A DNA stretch of 64,000 nucleotides. It comes from Shewanella halotolerans. GTDB lineage: Bacteria; Pseudomonadota; Gammaproteobacteria; Enterobacterales; Shewanellaceae. Made by a program: the position numbers and the translations under genes. The notes beneath the pieces are model-generated. The model saw only the letters and a list, made by a program, of their open reading frames with translations, had not been told where the DNA came from and made no database searches. This document shows, piece after piece, positions 7,660 through 16,467 of the stretch (positions within the stretch are counted from its first letter, which is position 1; each line of letters begins with the position of its first letter). The stretch covers positions 3,472,001-3,536,000 of the forward strand of contig NZ_CP080417.1 in NCBI RefSeq assembly GCF_019457535.1, given 5' to 3'.

Positions 7660-9186
7660 TTACAGTTCTTCTAAGTTATCCATCAACTTGTAGAAGAAGC
7701 CAATGGTGCGACCATATTCATCGACTCGGATACGCTCATTGACGCCATGGAATCCGGCGAACTCCTTCACCGACTCCAGTTGCAAGCCAGTAATGGTATA
7801 AACATCGGGGGCAAACTTACGTGCCTGGAAGTGCTTAGAGTCTGAGCCACCGATCACGAAGAAAGGCGACACGATGAGATCGTTGCCGTAGATCTGACGT
7901 ATGGTCTTTTCAAGCTGCTGATAACTCTTGCTACTTGGGTCGGCCACATTGGTTGCGGGAGTCGACGCCGAGATATCCTTAACCGTGATGCGATCGTCAC
8001 CTATGGCTTTCTTAACGTGGGCAATGATCACCTCAGGCGTGTCACCCGGCATGGGTCTGAAATTCACCACGGCCGTAGCCGAAGGCGGTAACACGTTATC
8101 TTTGATACCGGCATTAAACATAGTCACCGCGATAGTGGTATGCAGCATGGCTCGGGTCACCTGCTGGCTCGCCATCTCATCGATAAACTTCTGCTCTAGC
8201 GGCGTGATCTCGCCATCCTTACCAAACGCTACCGCCGCATACATAGGCTGCTTATCTTCACTCAGTTCAGGGCCCATGTAGCGATACTGATGACGCACCG
8301 CCTCATGGATACGATAGGGGAACTGCGCCGCCTCCAGCTTGGTAATGGCTTTAGCCAGAATACCGATATTGGACTCTTCAGGCGGCTGAGAGGAGTGGCC
8401 GCCTATGCCATTCATTGCCAGTTCGAGACTCACAAAGCCTTTCTGGGCAATACCGATCAGGGCGGTGTTATCTGGAATGCCGGGAAAGATACCCGGAGTC
8501 AGCGGCGCCGACTCATCGATGACGAAGGCAAATCGCTTAATACCACGCTGCTCTAACACATCGGCAATATACTTGGCCCCTTCGGGTCCACCCACCTCTT
8601 CATCCTGACCGAAGACGAAATAGAGAGTACGTGACGGCTGCCAGCCCTCCTTAATCTTCATCTCGGCCGCCTCTAAGATGCCGTGGATCTGGTTTTTATC
8701 GTCTAAGACGCCTCGGCCCCAGATATAACCATCTTTCACCGCACCGGCAAAGGGATCGACGGCCCACTGATCTCTCGACTCACTCGGGACAGGTACAACA
8801 TCTTGGTGGGCATAAAACAGCGCAGGTGGCAGGGAGGGATCTTTACCTTTCCAGGTATATAACAAACTGAATGGTCGGGGAGATCCTAACACTTCGCGCT
8901 TGAGCGTCTTATGCACATTAGGATATGCCGTTTCTAAAAATTGGTGATAATCGGTAAAAGCCTTCTCATCGAAGTCATTTCTATCTTGATTTGAGATGGT
9001 GCGAAACTGCACCGCCTTAGACAAACGCTCGACAGCTGGGTCAAGGTCTACCTTCACCGACACCTGCTCAACCCCTTTCATCTGCATAGAGGAAAAATCA
9101 TTATTTTCCTTGGCTTGTATAGAGAAACTTAAACCGAGCAAGGCTATCTGAGAAACAACAACCCCATATTTAAAACACTTTGCCAT
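7660..9186 (-). CDS. Secreted M20-family metallopeptidase (carboxypeptidase-like)
   Basis: A 508-residue zinc peptidase with a signal peptide (hydrophobic stretch about residues 8-23, cleavage near SIQA-KE). M20 signatures are visible: FYAHQDVVPV with His127 as metal ligand and Asp129, GRGVLDDKNQ with bridging Asp162, and the general base in QDEEVGG at Glu196-Glu197. A dimerisation domain with GIGGHSSQPP is present, and a C-terminal His lies in EFAGFHGVNER. The family trims peptides or acyl-amino acids; the substrate here cannot be told. The gene sits alone between the two copies of the tRNA repeat, so it could be cargo of a lost integrative element. Expression is from its own upstream region on the minus strand. 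Confidence 0.85.
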   Translation of the reverse strand: MAKCFKYGVVVSQIALLGLSFSIQAKENNDFSSMQMKGVEQVSVKVDLDPAVERLSKAVQFRTISNQDRNDFDEKAFTDYHQFLETAYPNVHKTLKREVLGSPRPFSLLYTWKGKDPSLPPALFYAHQDVVPVPSESRDQWAVDPFAGAVKDGYIWGRGVLDDKNQIHGILEAAEMKIKEGWQPSRTLYFVFGQDEEVGGPEGAKYIADVLEQRGIKRFAFVIDESAPLTPGIFPGIPDNTALIGIAQKGFVSLELAMNGIGGHSSQPPEESNIGILAKAITKLEAAQFPYRIHEAVRHQYRYMGPELSEDKQPMYAAVAFGKDGEITPLEQKFIDEMASQQVTRAMLHTTIAVTMFNAGIKDNVLPPSATAVVNFRPMPGDTPEVIIAHVKKAIGDDRITVKDISASTPATNVADPSSKSYQQLEKTIRQIYGNDLIVSPFFVIGGSDSKHFQARKFAPDVYTITGLQLESVKEFAGFHGVNERIRVDEYGRTIGFFYKLMDNLEEL

Positions 9187-9504
9187 AATCGCTTTTCCTT
9201 AAGTGAAAGACACATTTGTTAATTATCGGTTAAGCAATTATGCGCTCACTTCACTCCATTTCCGTGACGCGCATCACACTACAAGCCGCACTAAGAAGGA
9301 TGAGAAAAGAAATAACGACAGTACAAACAAAAGATAAAACGTTTTAATGACAACCTAATATTCATAATAATCATTAAAACAACTTAAAATAATAACCACT
9401 TATCAAGATGACTTAACCGACTAAGACGGCTAATAAGACAGATGTTGGATAACGGCAGCAAAAACACCATATGAATCGCCACGAACTCAACAAATTCATC
9501 TTCC

Positions 9505-9543
9505 TTAGGTCCACAGTTCAAGTCTGTGAGGGGCCACCAATTC
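9505..9543 (+). repeat. Direct repeat, copy 2 (truncated tRNA-Ile 3' end)
   Basis: Identical over 39 bp to 7293-7331. The 5' half of the tRNA is absent, so this copy cannot be functional. It is immediately followed by a strong terminator, the context expected for the original end of the tRNA gene before something inserted. Confidence 0.85.
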
Positions 9544-9544
9544 A

Positions 9545-9579
9545 AACAAAAAAGCCTGCATCTTGCAGGCTTTTTTGTT
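9545..9579. terminator. Strong bidirectional terminator
   Basis: AACAAAAAAGCCTGCA (9545-9560) pairs perfectly with TGCAGGCTTTTTTGTT (9564-9579), a 16-bp stem with a TCT loop. It probably served the ancestral tRNA gene and now also ends the minus-strand response-regulator operon. Confidence 0.9.
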
Positions 9580-9625
9580 ACTCGAGTTCACTCAGCTTTT
9601 TGTTGCCACACTTAGCTCGACACGC

Positions 9626-10096
9626 CTAGCTCGAAACACTGCGAGTCGCCTCCTGTTTGAGCATGAAGCGCAAGAGATCCGATTGGCGTTTCAACAGCAT
9701 CTGATTCTTAACCCTTGCCTGGGTGATCACAGCATTGAGCGGTTTATGGATAAAATCCACCGCACCCAGCACAAATCCGCTCACCTCCTGCTCCTCGTCG
9801 TGGTGGGCAGAGACAAAGATCACCGCGATCTCCCGGGTGCAGGGTTCAGATTTCAATTGGCGACAGACCTCGAACCCCGACATTCGCGGCATCTCGATAT
9901 CCAAGAGCAAAAGATCCGGTTTGAAGCTGTGGCACAAGGCCAGCGCCTCTTGACCACTCAAAGCAGAGGCTATCTCATACTCCTGGCTCAGGAGCTGCCT
10001 GAGTATGATGATATTCACCTGCATATCATCGACGATCAGTATTCTCCCCTTACGAGAAAAAACTAATGGAGACATATCGTTATTCTGTTCCATCAA
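9626..10096 (-). CDS. Single-domain response regulator (CheY-like receiver)
   Basis: A 156-residue receiver with no recognisable output domain. Acidic pocket Asp23-Asp24 is in ILIVDD, the phosphoacceptor is Asp66 in LLLLDIEMPRMSGFEVC, Ser96 is in FVSAH, and Lys118 is in FIHKPLNA. A 30-residue tail (ARVKNQMLLKRQ onward) looks helical. It follows the hybrid kinase on the same strand by 31 bases, so the two are co-transcribed. The receiver closely resembles the N-terminal receiver of the divergently encoded GGDEF/EAL protein, down to the shared FIHKP and RVKNxxLLKRQ. It may act as a phosphate shuttle, a sink or an adaptor; this is inference. Confidence 0.9.
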   Translation of the reverse strand: MMEQNNDMSPLVFSRKGRILIVDDMQVNIIILRQLLSQEYEIASALSGQEALALCHSFKPDLLLLDIEMPRMSGFEVCRQLKSEPCTREIAVIFVSAHHDEEQEVSGFVLGAVDFIHKPLNAVITQARVKNQMLLKRQSDLLRFMLKQEATRSVSS

Positions 10097-10127
10097 CTAC
10101 CTTTCGGCCTGTTATTATTGAAATTCG

Positions 10128-13100
10128 TTAAGTCTGGGCAGAAGCGTTTTGTACCTCTTCCTTGGGCTCTAGCGTCTCCTGCAGCCGCTCCATCAGTTTG
10201 GCATAGCAAGGCTTTATCACCCCAAAGAGTAGGTTCAACTTATCACAGTTTTTCATCTTGGCCTCCATCTCCAGGCTCAAAAACTGCTCCTGAAGCTGGA
10301 TGGCGCCTATGCTGCTGGAGAGTCCCTTGAGGCCATGGCTGAGCTGACGCACCTTCTCATAATCCTTCGCGGCGATCGCTTCCTCCAGCTCGCCAACTTG
10401 TGCCGGCGACGTGTCGTGATACATCTGGCAGATCTCGGCAAACAGCACCTCATTGTTCATCAACCGGCTCAGGGCCAATTGACGGTTCCAGACATAATCT
10501 TCATCCTTCACCAGGATCTCTTCATGGGGCGCAGCCTCAACTAAAGTAGGCAAGTCACCAAACTCACAGACAGAGATCAGCCAATCGACCACCTTCTCCT
10601 GCAGCCGCTCGGCTACGATAGGCTTAGTGATGTAGTCATTCATGCCCGCCTCGATGCACTTGTCACGCTCGCCCATCATGGCACTGGCCGTCATGGCAAT
10701 AATGGGCGTATCGACAAACGCCTCACCCGCCTCCCCGGCGCGGATCGCCCGGGTGCAGTCATAGCCATTGAGGATCGGCATCTGGCAGTCCATCAAGATG
10801 CAATGCACGCCCAGCCCCTCTTGCTCGCACTCCCTCAGTCTGGTCAACGCCTCCTGACCATTGATGGCCCTGACAAATTCCAACGGCAACTCGGACAATA
10901 TCCCCAGGGCAACCTCTATGTTGATCTCGTTGTCATCGACCACCATCACCCGCGCTCCTTTGATGCGCTGGGCCGCCTCCACTGAGATAGTTAGAGTCTC
11001 ATCCTGACGAGTAGACGCGATGCCAGTGCTTGCTCTCTGGGCACCAAACTTCTGCATAAATTCAGAGAAGAGTAGCGGGTTATTGAGATACTCAAGCTCG
11101 ATATTTCTCAGCGACTTATTGCCATCTGCGCTCTTTTGAAACGCTAACACCCGCGGCAATCGCTTATGGGTCGCCGCCAGCGTCGGCCAGAGACTGTCGA
11201 GATCGGTAAGCAAGGAGTGACGCTGCTCGACTATCAATACATGGGGCAGAACATCTGGCACAGGGGCATCCTGATTAAGCCAGTCACTAATGGGTGAGCC
11301 TGGCAACAACTTACCACCTAACCTGGCAATTGCCGCCTCGACACAGGCCTGCTGCGCCTCATTTACCAGCAGGACACTGCAGGTCATCTCATGTAGCAGC
11401 GCCTCGGGCGCCATCAGCTTAAATTCGCCCTGATGTAACACCATGGTGAAGGTGAAACAGCTGCCCTCGCCTTGGTGGGACTCGAAACTCATCTTGCCGT
11501 TAAGAAGCTCGCTGAGCTCCTTACAGATTGAGAGCCCCAGCCCTGTCCCGCCATATTGAGCCGCAATACGCGAGGTGGCCTGCGAGAAGGCAGTAAACAG
11601 CTTGGCCTGATTCTCCTCGGCAATGCCGATACCTGTGTCAGACACCTCACAGATAAATTCGAGATCCCCTGTCTCTCTAAGACGGCTGTGAGCCTTGACC
11701 TTAATATAGCCATGGTCGGTAAACTTGATGGCATTATTCACCAGATTGGTTAGGATCTGGGTGATCCTATGGGGATCACTCTCTATGCTCTGGCAGCGAA
11801 GGTCGACCACATCGATGACAAACTCTATTCCCTTCTCCTGCGCCTTCACAGCCATGCTGCTGCAGATGCTCTCAATCAGGTTAAGCGGATTGAAACTGCT
11901 CATGTCTAAGTCCAGCTTGCCCGCCTCTATTTTGGAGAGATCCAGCACATCGTTAATCAATGCAGACAGGGCGTTAACGCTCACCTCAGCCATCTCAAGA
12001 TAACGCGCCTGGCGCTCGGTGACAGCGTCTTTGCGCACCAGATTCAAGGTGCCCACTATGCCGTTTAGCGGCGTGCGCATCTCATGGCTGATGTTAGAGA
12101 TAAAGGTGCTCTTCACTAAGCTTGCCTTCTGTAGCTCCTGGGTCCTGATCGCTACCTTCTTCTCGAGCTCGGCGTTCACCAGTTGTATCTTCTTGGCCGC
12201 CTGCTTCTCAATGGAGACATCACGTATGATGATGGCCACCCCTAATGCCTGTTTGTTTTCCCCTAGGATGGGCGAAACCGACACATAGAGATCGACGATG
12301 CGCCCCTCGTTCAGCGGCAGTTCGGCGTCCAGATTAAGCGTCTTGTTCCCCTGATTGGCCTTGGCGACCAAGGCCGCCAGGTCTACCTCGGGCAGCAGCG
12401 CCAGCTGATCGATAAGGTGCCCCTTGGCATAGTCGGCATCATAGCCAAACAGCAACTCGGCGGCGCGGTTCCAGTTGTTGACCACACCGCTGGTGCCCAC
12501 ACCTATGATGGCATCCTTGGAGCCGTCGATGATCGCCGCCGACTGCGCCTTCTCCTTGGCCAGCGCCTGACTGCTACGGGCGCTGCGCCCCAGTATGATG
12601 ACCACAAACAGAAACAAGACTCCCACGGCCAACATGAAGCTGTAGACACTGATGCGCCGGGAGACCGCGAGTTCCTGCACATATTGCTTGGGCGCCATTA
12701 GGGTCGCGCTGAGCCGACCGCTCTGGGCATCGTTAGAGAGCGTGATGGCGCGGCGATAGGCATAATAGGGCTTATTATCGTGATAACTGTCGAGCACCAA
12801 CTCGAAGTTACGCTTAAGTGCCTTGCTCTGCTGATAATGTTTATCCCACACCAACTCGGGATGCAGGTCGCGGCTAAAGCGCATCTCCTCATCGGGGTGC
12901 ACCAAGAAATACCCCTCACTGTCGGTCAGTACAAGTTCTATGGGGGCTGGCACCAGGCGCTTAAAAGAGGCGAGAAGATCGTTAGCATTGATGTTGACGA
13001 TAAGCAGACCAAATCGGCTGCCATTGTCATCGAAGATAGGCGTCGCCAGGCGTAACATGGGCCGGTAAGGGTAATCTATCTTGCCAAACTCACGGTTCAA

Positions 13101-13643
13101 GTTGATGGGCGAGGTATAGATCTCCCCCTGCTGCAGATCTTTGCTGGCCTGAAAATAGTCCCGCCCCTGCTTATTTTGCAAGTTGGTATCCTCTATCACC
13201 TGCACGGCGCCGCCACGCCTATCCACCCGAATTAGCTCCATGCCATCACTGCTCAATATGCGCAGCTGCTCATACTCATGATTATTCTGCAAGAAGGCGA
13301 CGAAGATGGTTTCCAATCGGTGGCGCCACTGGTCGTAGCGGGTCTCATCCACTGGGTCAATCCCCTGATTATTCTGAGCCCGGGAAAGGCCAGAGATAGG
13401 CGGGGTCTCAAATAAAAAACGTAGGTTGTTGAAGTAACGGTTAAGCCTGTCCTGGGCCTGATTGTTGACCTGCTCGCTCTGAGCCTCAAGATCTGAACTC
13501 AGACCATCGACGATATTCTGATTTAATTGAGATTCGAAGCTGGCGATGATGACAAGCGCCACCAACAGCACTAACAAGGAGGCGGCCAGCAGCAGTGAAC
13601 GTCCGCCAAAGAGAGAAGATAAGCGTGAAATCTGTCGCACCAT
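10128..13643 (-). CDS. Hybrid sensor histidine kinase with Cache, PAS, two receivers and Hpt
   Basis: A 1171-residue inner-membrane kinase. Order: TM at about 16-35, periplasmic double-Cache-like sensor 40-325, TM 332-352, PAS 365-475, coiled coil 480-508, HisKA with His520 in ISHEMRTPLNG, HATPase with N-box NLVNNAIKF and GTGLGL, a degenerate receiver-like segment 750-870 that lacks the phosphoacceptor Asp, a full receiver 897-1020 (Asp903-904, Asp952, Lys1007), and an Hpt domain with His1103 in LSHGLKGLSSSIGA. The signal is unknown; Cache domains usually bind small organic ligands. The architecture is that of an Arc/Bar-type phosphorelay whose Hpt can hand phosphate to a separate receiver, most likely the one encoded next. 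Confidence 0.93.
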   Translation of the reverse strand: MVRQISRLSSLFGGRSLLLAASLLVLLVALVIIASFESQLNQNIVDGLSSDLEAQSEQVNNQAQDRLNRYFNNLRFLFETPPISGLSRAQNNQGIDPVDETRYDQWRHRLETIFVAFLQNNHEYEQLRILSSDGMELIRVDRRGGAVQVIEDTNLQNKQGRDYFQASKDLQQGEIYTSPINLNREFGKIDYPYRPMLRLATPIFDDNGSRFGLLIVNINANDLLASFKRLVPAPIELVLTDSEGYFLVHPDEEMRFSRDLHPELVWDKHYQQSKALKRNFELVLDSYHDNKPYYAYRRAITLSNDAQSGRLSATLMAPKQYVQELAVSRRISVYSFMLAVGVLFLFVVIILGRSARSSQALAKEKAQSAAIIDGSKDAIIGVGTSGVVNNWNRAAELLFGYDADYAKGHLIDQLALLPEVDLAALVAKANQGNKTLNLDAELPLNEGRIVDLYVSVSPILGENKQALGVAIIIRDVSIEKQAAKKIQLVNAELEKKVAIRTQELQKASLVKSTFISNISHEMRTPLNGIVGTLNLVRKDAVTERQARYLEMAEVSVNALSALINDVLDLSKIEAGKLDLDMSSFNPLNLIESICSSMAVKAQEKGIEFVIDVVDLRCQSIESDPHRITQILTNLVNNAIKFTDHGYIKVKAHSRLRETGDLEFICEVSDTGIGIAEENQAKLFTAFSQATSRIAAQYGGTGLGLSICKELSELLNGKMSFESHQGEGSCFTFTMVLHQGEFKLMAPEALLHEMTCSVLLVNEAQQACVEAAIARLGGKLLPGSPISDWLNQDAPVPDVLPHVLIVEQRHSLLTDLDSLWPTLAATHKRLPRVLAFQKSADGNKSLRNIELEYLNNPLLFSEFMQKFGAQRASTGIASTRQDETLTISVEAAQRIKGARVMVVDDNEINIEVALGILSELPLEFVRAINGQEALTRLRECEQEGLGVHCILMDCQMPILNGYDCTRAIRAGEAGEAFVDTPIIAMTASAMMGERDKCIEAGMNDYITKPIVAERLQEKVVDWLISVCEFGDLPTLVEAAPHEEILVKDEDYVWNRQLALSRLMNNEVLFAEICQMYHDTSPAQVGELEEAIAAKDYEKVRQLSHGLKGLSSSIGAIQLQEQFLSLEMEAKMKNCDKLNLLFGVIKPCYAKLMERLQETLEPKEEVQNASAQT

Positions 13644-13884
13644 GGACTATAACTCCTTTTACTATCCAGCCTCAGTAACACACTGTTATTCAATCAATAC
13701 GCTTTCAGCATAGGCGATAAACTGCGCGGTGTTCTATCGGAGAATATGGTCAATTACCCGCAGCTAACTAACTAAAAAGTAGTATTTAATCTGGTTTTCA
13801 GCATTAAGCGCGAAAAACCTTAAGCAAACTGATTATAGTCGGCTAAGCTGAATATAGACGGCAGATTTGAAAAGGAATTCTTCT

Positions 13885-16335
13885 ATGCTTTTCGGCAACG
13901 ATGTAGAGACTCGACAAAAAATATTAGTTGTCGACGATGAGAGCGCCAACCTACATCTGCTGGAGCAATCCCTCACAGATCTGGCCGAGATCATCTGTAG
14001 TACGGGTGGTCAGGACGCACTGGATAAGGCCGAGCAACACCAACCCGCCATCATATTGCTGGATATCGAGATGCCACAAATGAATGGCTTCGAGATGTGT
14101 AAGCGGCTGAAGAATAACCCCAAGACCTGCAACAGCGCGGTGATCTTCGTGACCGCCCATAGCGAGAGCAGCTTCGAATATAAATCCCTCAGCTCAGGGG
14201 GGATAGACTTCATCCACAAGCCTATCGATCTCGCCACCTGTCGCCTGCGGGTCAAGAATCATCTACTACTCAAACGTCAGGAACAGACCATCATAGAGGC
14301 GCGCCAGGATATGCAGGCCCTGGTCAATCAAATCCCCTCTTACATCTCCTATTGGTCCAAGGATCTGCTCAACCGCTTTCATAACGACTATAACGGCAGA
14401 TGGTTCGGCACTATCCCCCAAGATGCACTGGGTAAGCCCGCCTCTAGCCTGCTCCCTAAGGCCCTGTATGAGGAGATACTGGCCCGTATCGCCAGCAATA
14501 AACCTAAGCATCAGTTCGAGGTTGCCCTGGAAGATACCCCGGGCAAGATAGATTATGCCCAGGCCCATCTCACCATCAGGAAACAAGATGGACACGTGGC
14601 GGGCATGCTGCTGACCCTGACGGATATCACCTCCATCAAGCGCGCCAAGAGCCAACTGGATACCGAGAATCGGCGCCTGAAGATCATGCTCAACGCCATC
14701 GGCGACGCCGTCATCGCCACCGATAGCGAGGCGATGATCACCTTCATGAATCCCATCGCAGAACGCCTCACCGGCTGGGTGTGTCGCGACGCCATCGGCC
14801 TGCATATCGAGCAGGTGATGGATCTGTGCGATGCCAAGACCAAGTACCGCAGCCCCAATCCGGTCACCATCGCCATCAAGGAGAAACGCAACGTCGCCAT
14901 GGCCCTCAACTGCCAGCTCAACAGCTTGGATGGCACCATCTTCCAGATTGAAGACTCCGCCGCCCCCATCACAGACAGTGAAGGCAAGGTCACCGGCGGC
15001 ATAATAGTCTTTCACGACTGCAGCGAGTCTGTGGCCATGTCGCTCAAGATGAGCCACCTGGCTAATCATGATCAGCTCACCGACCTGCCTAATCGCATCT
15101 TGCTCCATGACAGAATCAACCACGCCTGCGCCGTGGCCGACTCCTATGACAAGAGCGTCGCCCTGATGCTGATCGACATAGATCACTTCAAATACCTCAA
15201 CGACTCCCTGGGCCACAGCTATGGGGATCAGGTGATCAAGCAGGTGGCGAAACGACTGCAGTCCCTCATCGACCCCAACGCCACCCTGGGGCGCATCGGC
15301 GGCGACGAGTTTGTCCTACTGCTGCCTTCGCTCACCGCCACCAGCCAGGTGGACTCTATCGCCACAGATATCGTCCGCAGCCTCAACACGCCGTTTCGTA
15401 TCGACGGCCAGGAATATACTCTGTCGGTCAGCGTCGGGATCAGCATCTACCCTTCGGACGCCCTCAGGGCCGAGGAGCTGATGACCCATGTGGATGCCGC
15501 CATGTACCGCGCCAAAGATCTGGGGCGTAACCGCTTCTGTTACTTCTCCGAGGATCTCGAGCAGGAACTGACGAAACGCCACGAGCTGGTCACCCTGCTA
15601 CGCACCGCCATCGACACGGAAGCGATAGAGGTCTACTACCAACCAAAAGTGGATCTCAAGACCAAGGAGATCATAGGCGCGGAGGCGCTGGCCCGATTAC
15701 ACGACCCCAGCGGCAAGCTGATCTCACCGCTGGACTTTATTCCCCTTGCCGAGGAGACAGGCCTCATCCATCAGCTGGGTGAGATCATCCTCAAACAGAG
15801 CTGCATGGCCGCAAAGGCCTGGCAGAAAAGAGGTCGGCCACTGCAGATCGCCGTCAACATCGCCGCCAAGCAGTTCACCAACCCCGAGTTTTGTGACTCT
15901 GTGGCCAAGGTACTGGAGCTCACCGGGCTCGACAGCAGCTTCCTCGAACTCGAGGTGACAGAGAGTTCCCTCATGTATGATTTCGACGAGGCGTTAAATG
16001 TGCTTAACACCCTCTCCTCACTGGGGCTGAGCATCGCCATCGACGACTTCGGCACCGGCTACTCCAGCCTCAGCTACCTCAAGTTCTTCCCGGTCAACAC
16101 CCTCAAGATAGATCAATCCTTCGTCAAAGATATGCTGGGGGATGAGCAGAGCCTGGATATCGTCAAGGCGGTGATCCATCTGGCCAAATCCCTCAAGCTC
16201 AAGCTTATCGCCGAAGGCATAGAAGATGCCGAGCAGCTACAAAAACTGGTGGCGCTGGAATGTGAGCAGGGCCAGGGCTATATGTTCAGCAAGCCACTGC
16301 CCCTCAAAGAGTTCGATCAACTCCTCAGCCACTAA
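13885..16335 (+). CDS. REC–PAS–GGDEF–EAL response regulator (c-di-GMP turnover)
   Basis: An 816-residue protein. The ATG at 13885 has AAGGA eight bases upstream; an in-frame TTG at 13867 would add six residues but has no ribosome site. Receiver: Asp17-Asp18, phosphoacceptor Asp60 in ILLDIEMPQMNGFEMC, Lys112. Two PAS-like segments lie at about 145-250 and 265-380. The GGDEF domain has an intact GGDEF at 472-476 in RIGGDEFVLL, and the EAL domain has Glu600-Ala-Leu plus DDFGTGYSSL and LIAEGIED. Both cyclase and phosphodiesterase motifs are intact, so either or both activities are possible. It is divergent from the hybrid kinase, and its receiver is a near-relative of the stand-alone one at 9626, suggesting common phosphorylation by that kinase. 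Confidence 0.92.
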   Translation: MLFGNDVETRQKILVVDDESANLHLLEQSLTDLAEIICSTGGQDALDKAEQHQPAIILLDIEMPQMNGFEMCKRLKNNPKTCNSAVIFVTAHSESSFEYKSLSSGGIDFIHKPIDLATCRLRVKNHLLLKRQEQTIIEARQDMQALVNQIPSYISYWSKDLLNRFHNDYNGRWFGTIPQDALGKPASSLLPKALYEEILARIASNKPKHQFEVALEDTPGKIDYAQAHLTIRKQDGHVAGMLLTLTDITSIKRAKSQLDTENRRLKIMLNAIGDAVIATDSEAMITFMNPIAERLTGWVCRDAIGLHIEQVMDLCDAKTKYRSPNPVTIAIKEKRNVAMALNCQLNSLDGTIFQIEDSAAPITDSEGKVTGGIIVFHDCSESVAMSLKMSHLANHDQLTDLPNRILLHDRINHACAVADSYDKSVALMLIDIDHFKYLNDSLGHSYGDQVIKQVAKRLQSLIDPNATLGRIGGDEFVLLLPSLTATSQVDSIATDIVRSLNTPFRIDGQEYTLSVSVGISIYPSDALRAEELMTHVDAAMYRAKDLGRNRFCYFSEDLEQELTKRHELVTLLRTAIDTEAIEVYYQPKVDLKTKEIIGAEALARLHDPSGKLISPLDFIPLAEETGLIHQLGEIILKQSCMAAKAWQKRGRPLQIAVNIAAKQFTNPEFCDSVAKVLELTGLDSSFLELEVTESSLMYDFDEALNVLNTLSSLGLSIAIDDFGTGYSSLSYLKFFPVNTLKIDQSFVKDMLGDEQSLDIVKAVIHLAKSLKLKLIAEGIEDAEQLQKLVALECEQGQGYMFSKPLPLKEFDQLLSH

Positions 16336-16467
16336 CGCCCCCCTCTCCCTTGACTCAAAGGGTAAATAACGTAATATCCTCAGCGCCTTAACCCAGGCAT
16401 AACCTTGGCGTAACACCCATCGCCAACAAGCAGTTGCCGCCAAGAGACACAGTCACAAGGAGAGAGA

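Larger units (their letters stand above)
9187..9625. other. Gene-free region with AT-rich tract, repeat copy 2 and terminator
   Basis: The 439 bp between the peptidase and the response regulator contain no convincing gene. 9330-9420 is AT-rich and probably includes the peptidase promoter (minus strand). 9505-9543 is the second tRNA repeat and 9545-9579 a terminator. A possible short reading frame over 9563-10066 on the plus strand is only the antisense of the response regulator. Confidence 0.6.

Noticed and set aside
7332..9504. An active genomic island or prophage at the tRNA
   Set aside because: No integrase, excisionase or phage gene is present; only an IS remnant and one peptidase gene remain.
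14266..15216. Long (316-codon) minus-strand frame opposite the REC–PAS–GGDEF–EAL gene
   Set aside because: It is the antisense of a well-supported gene, and its sequence is rich in Val, Gly, His and Asp, as complementary frames of GC-rich coding DNA are.
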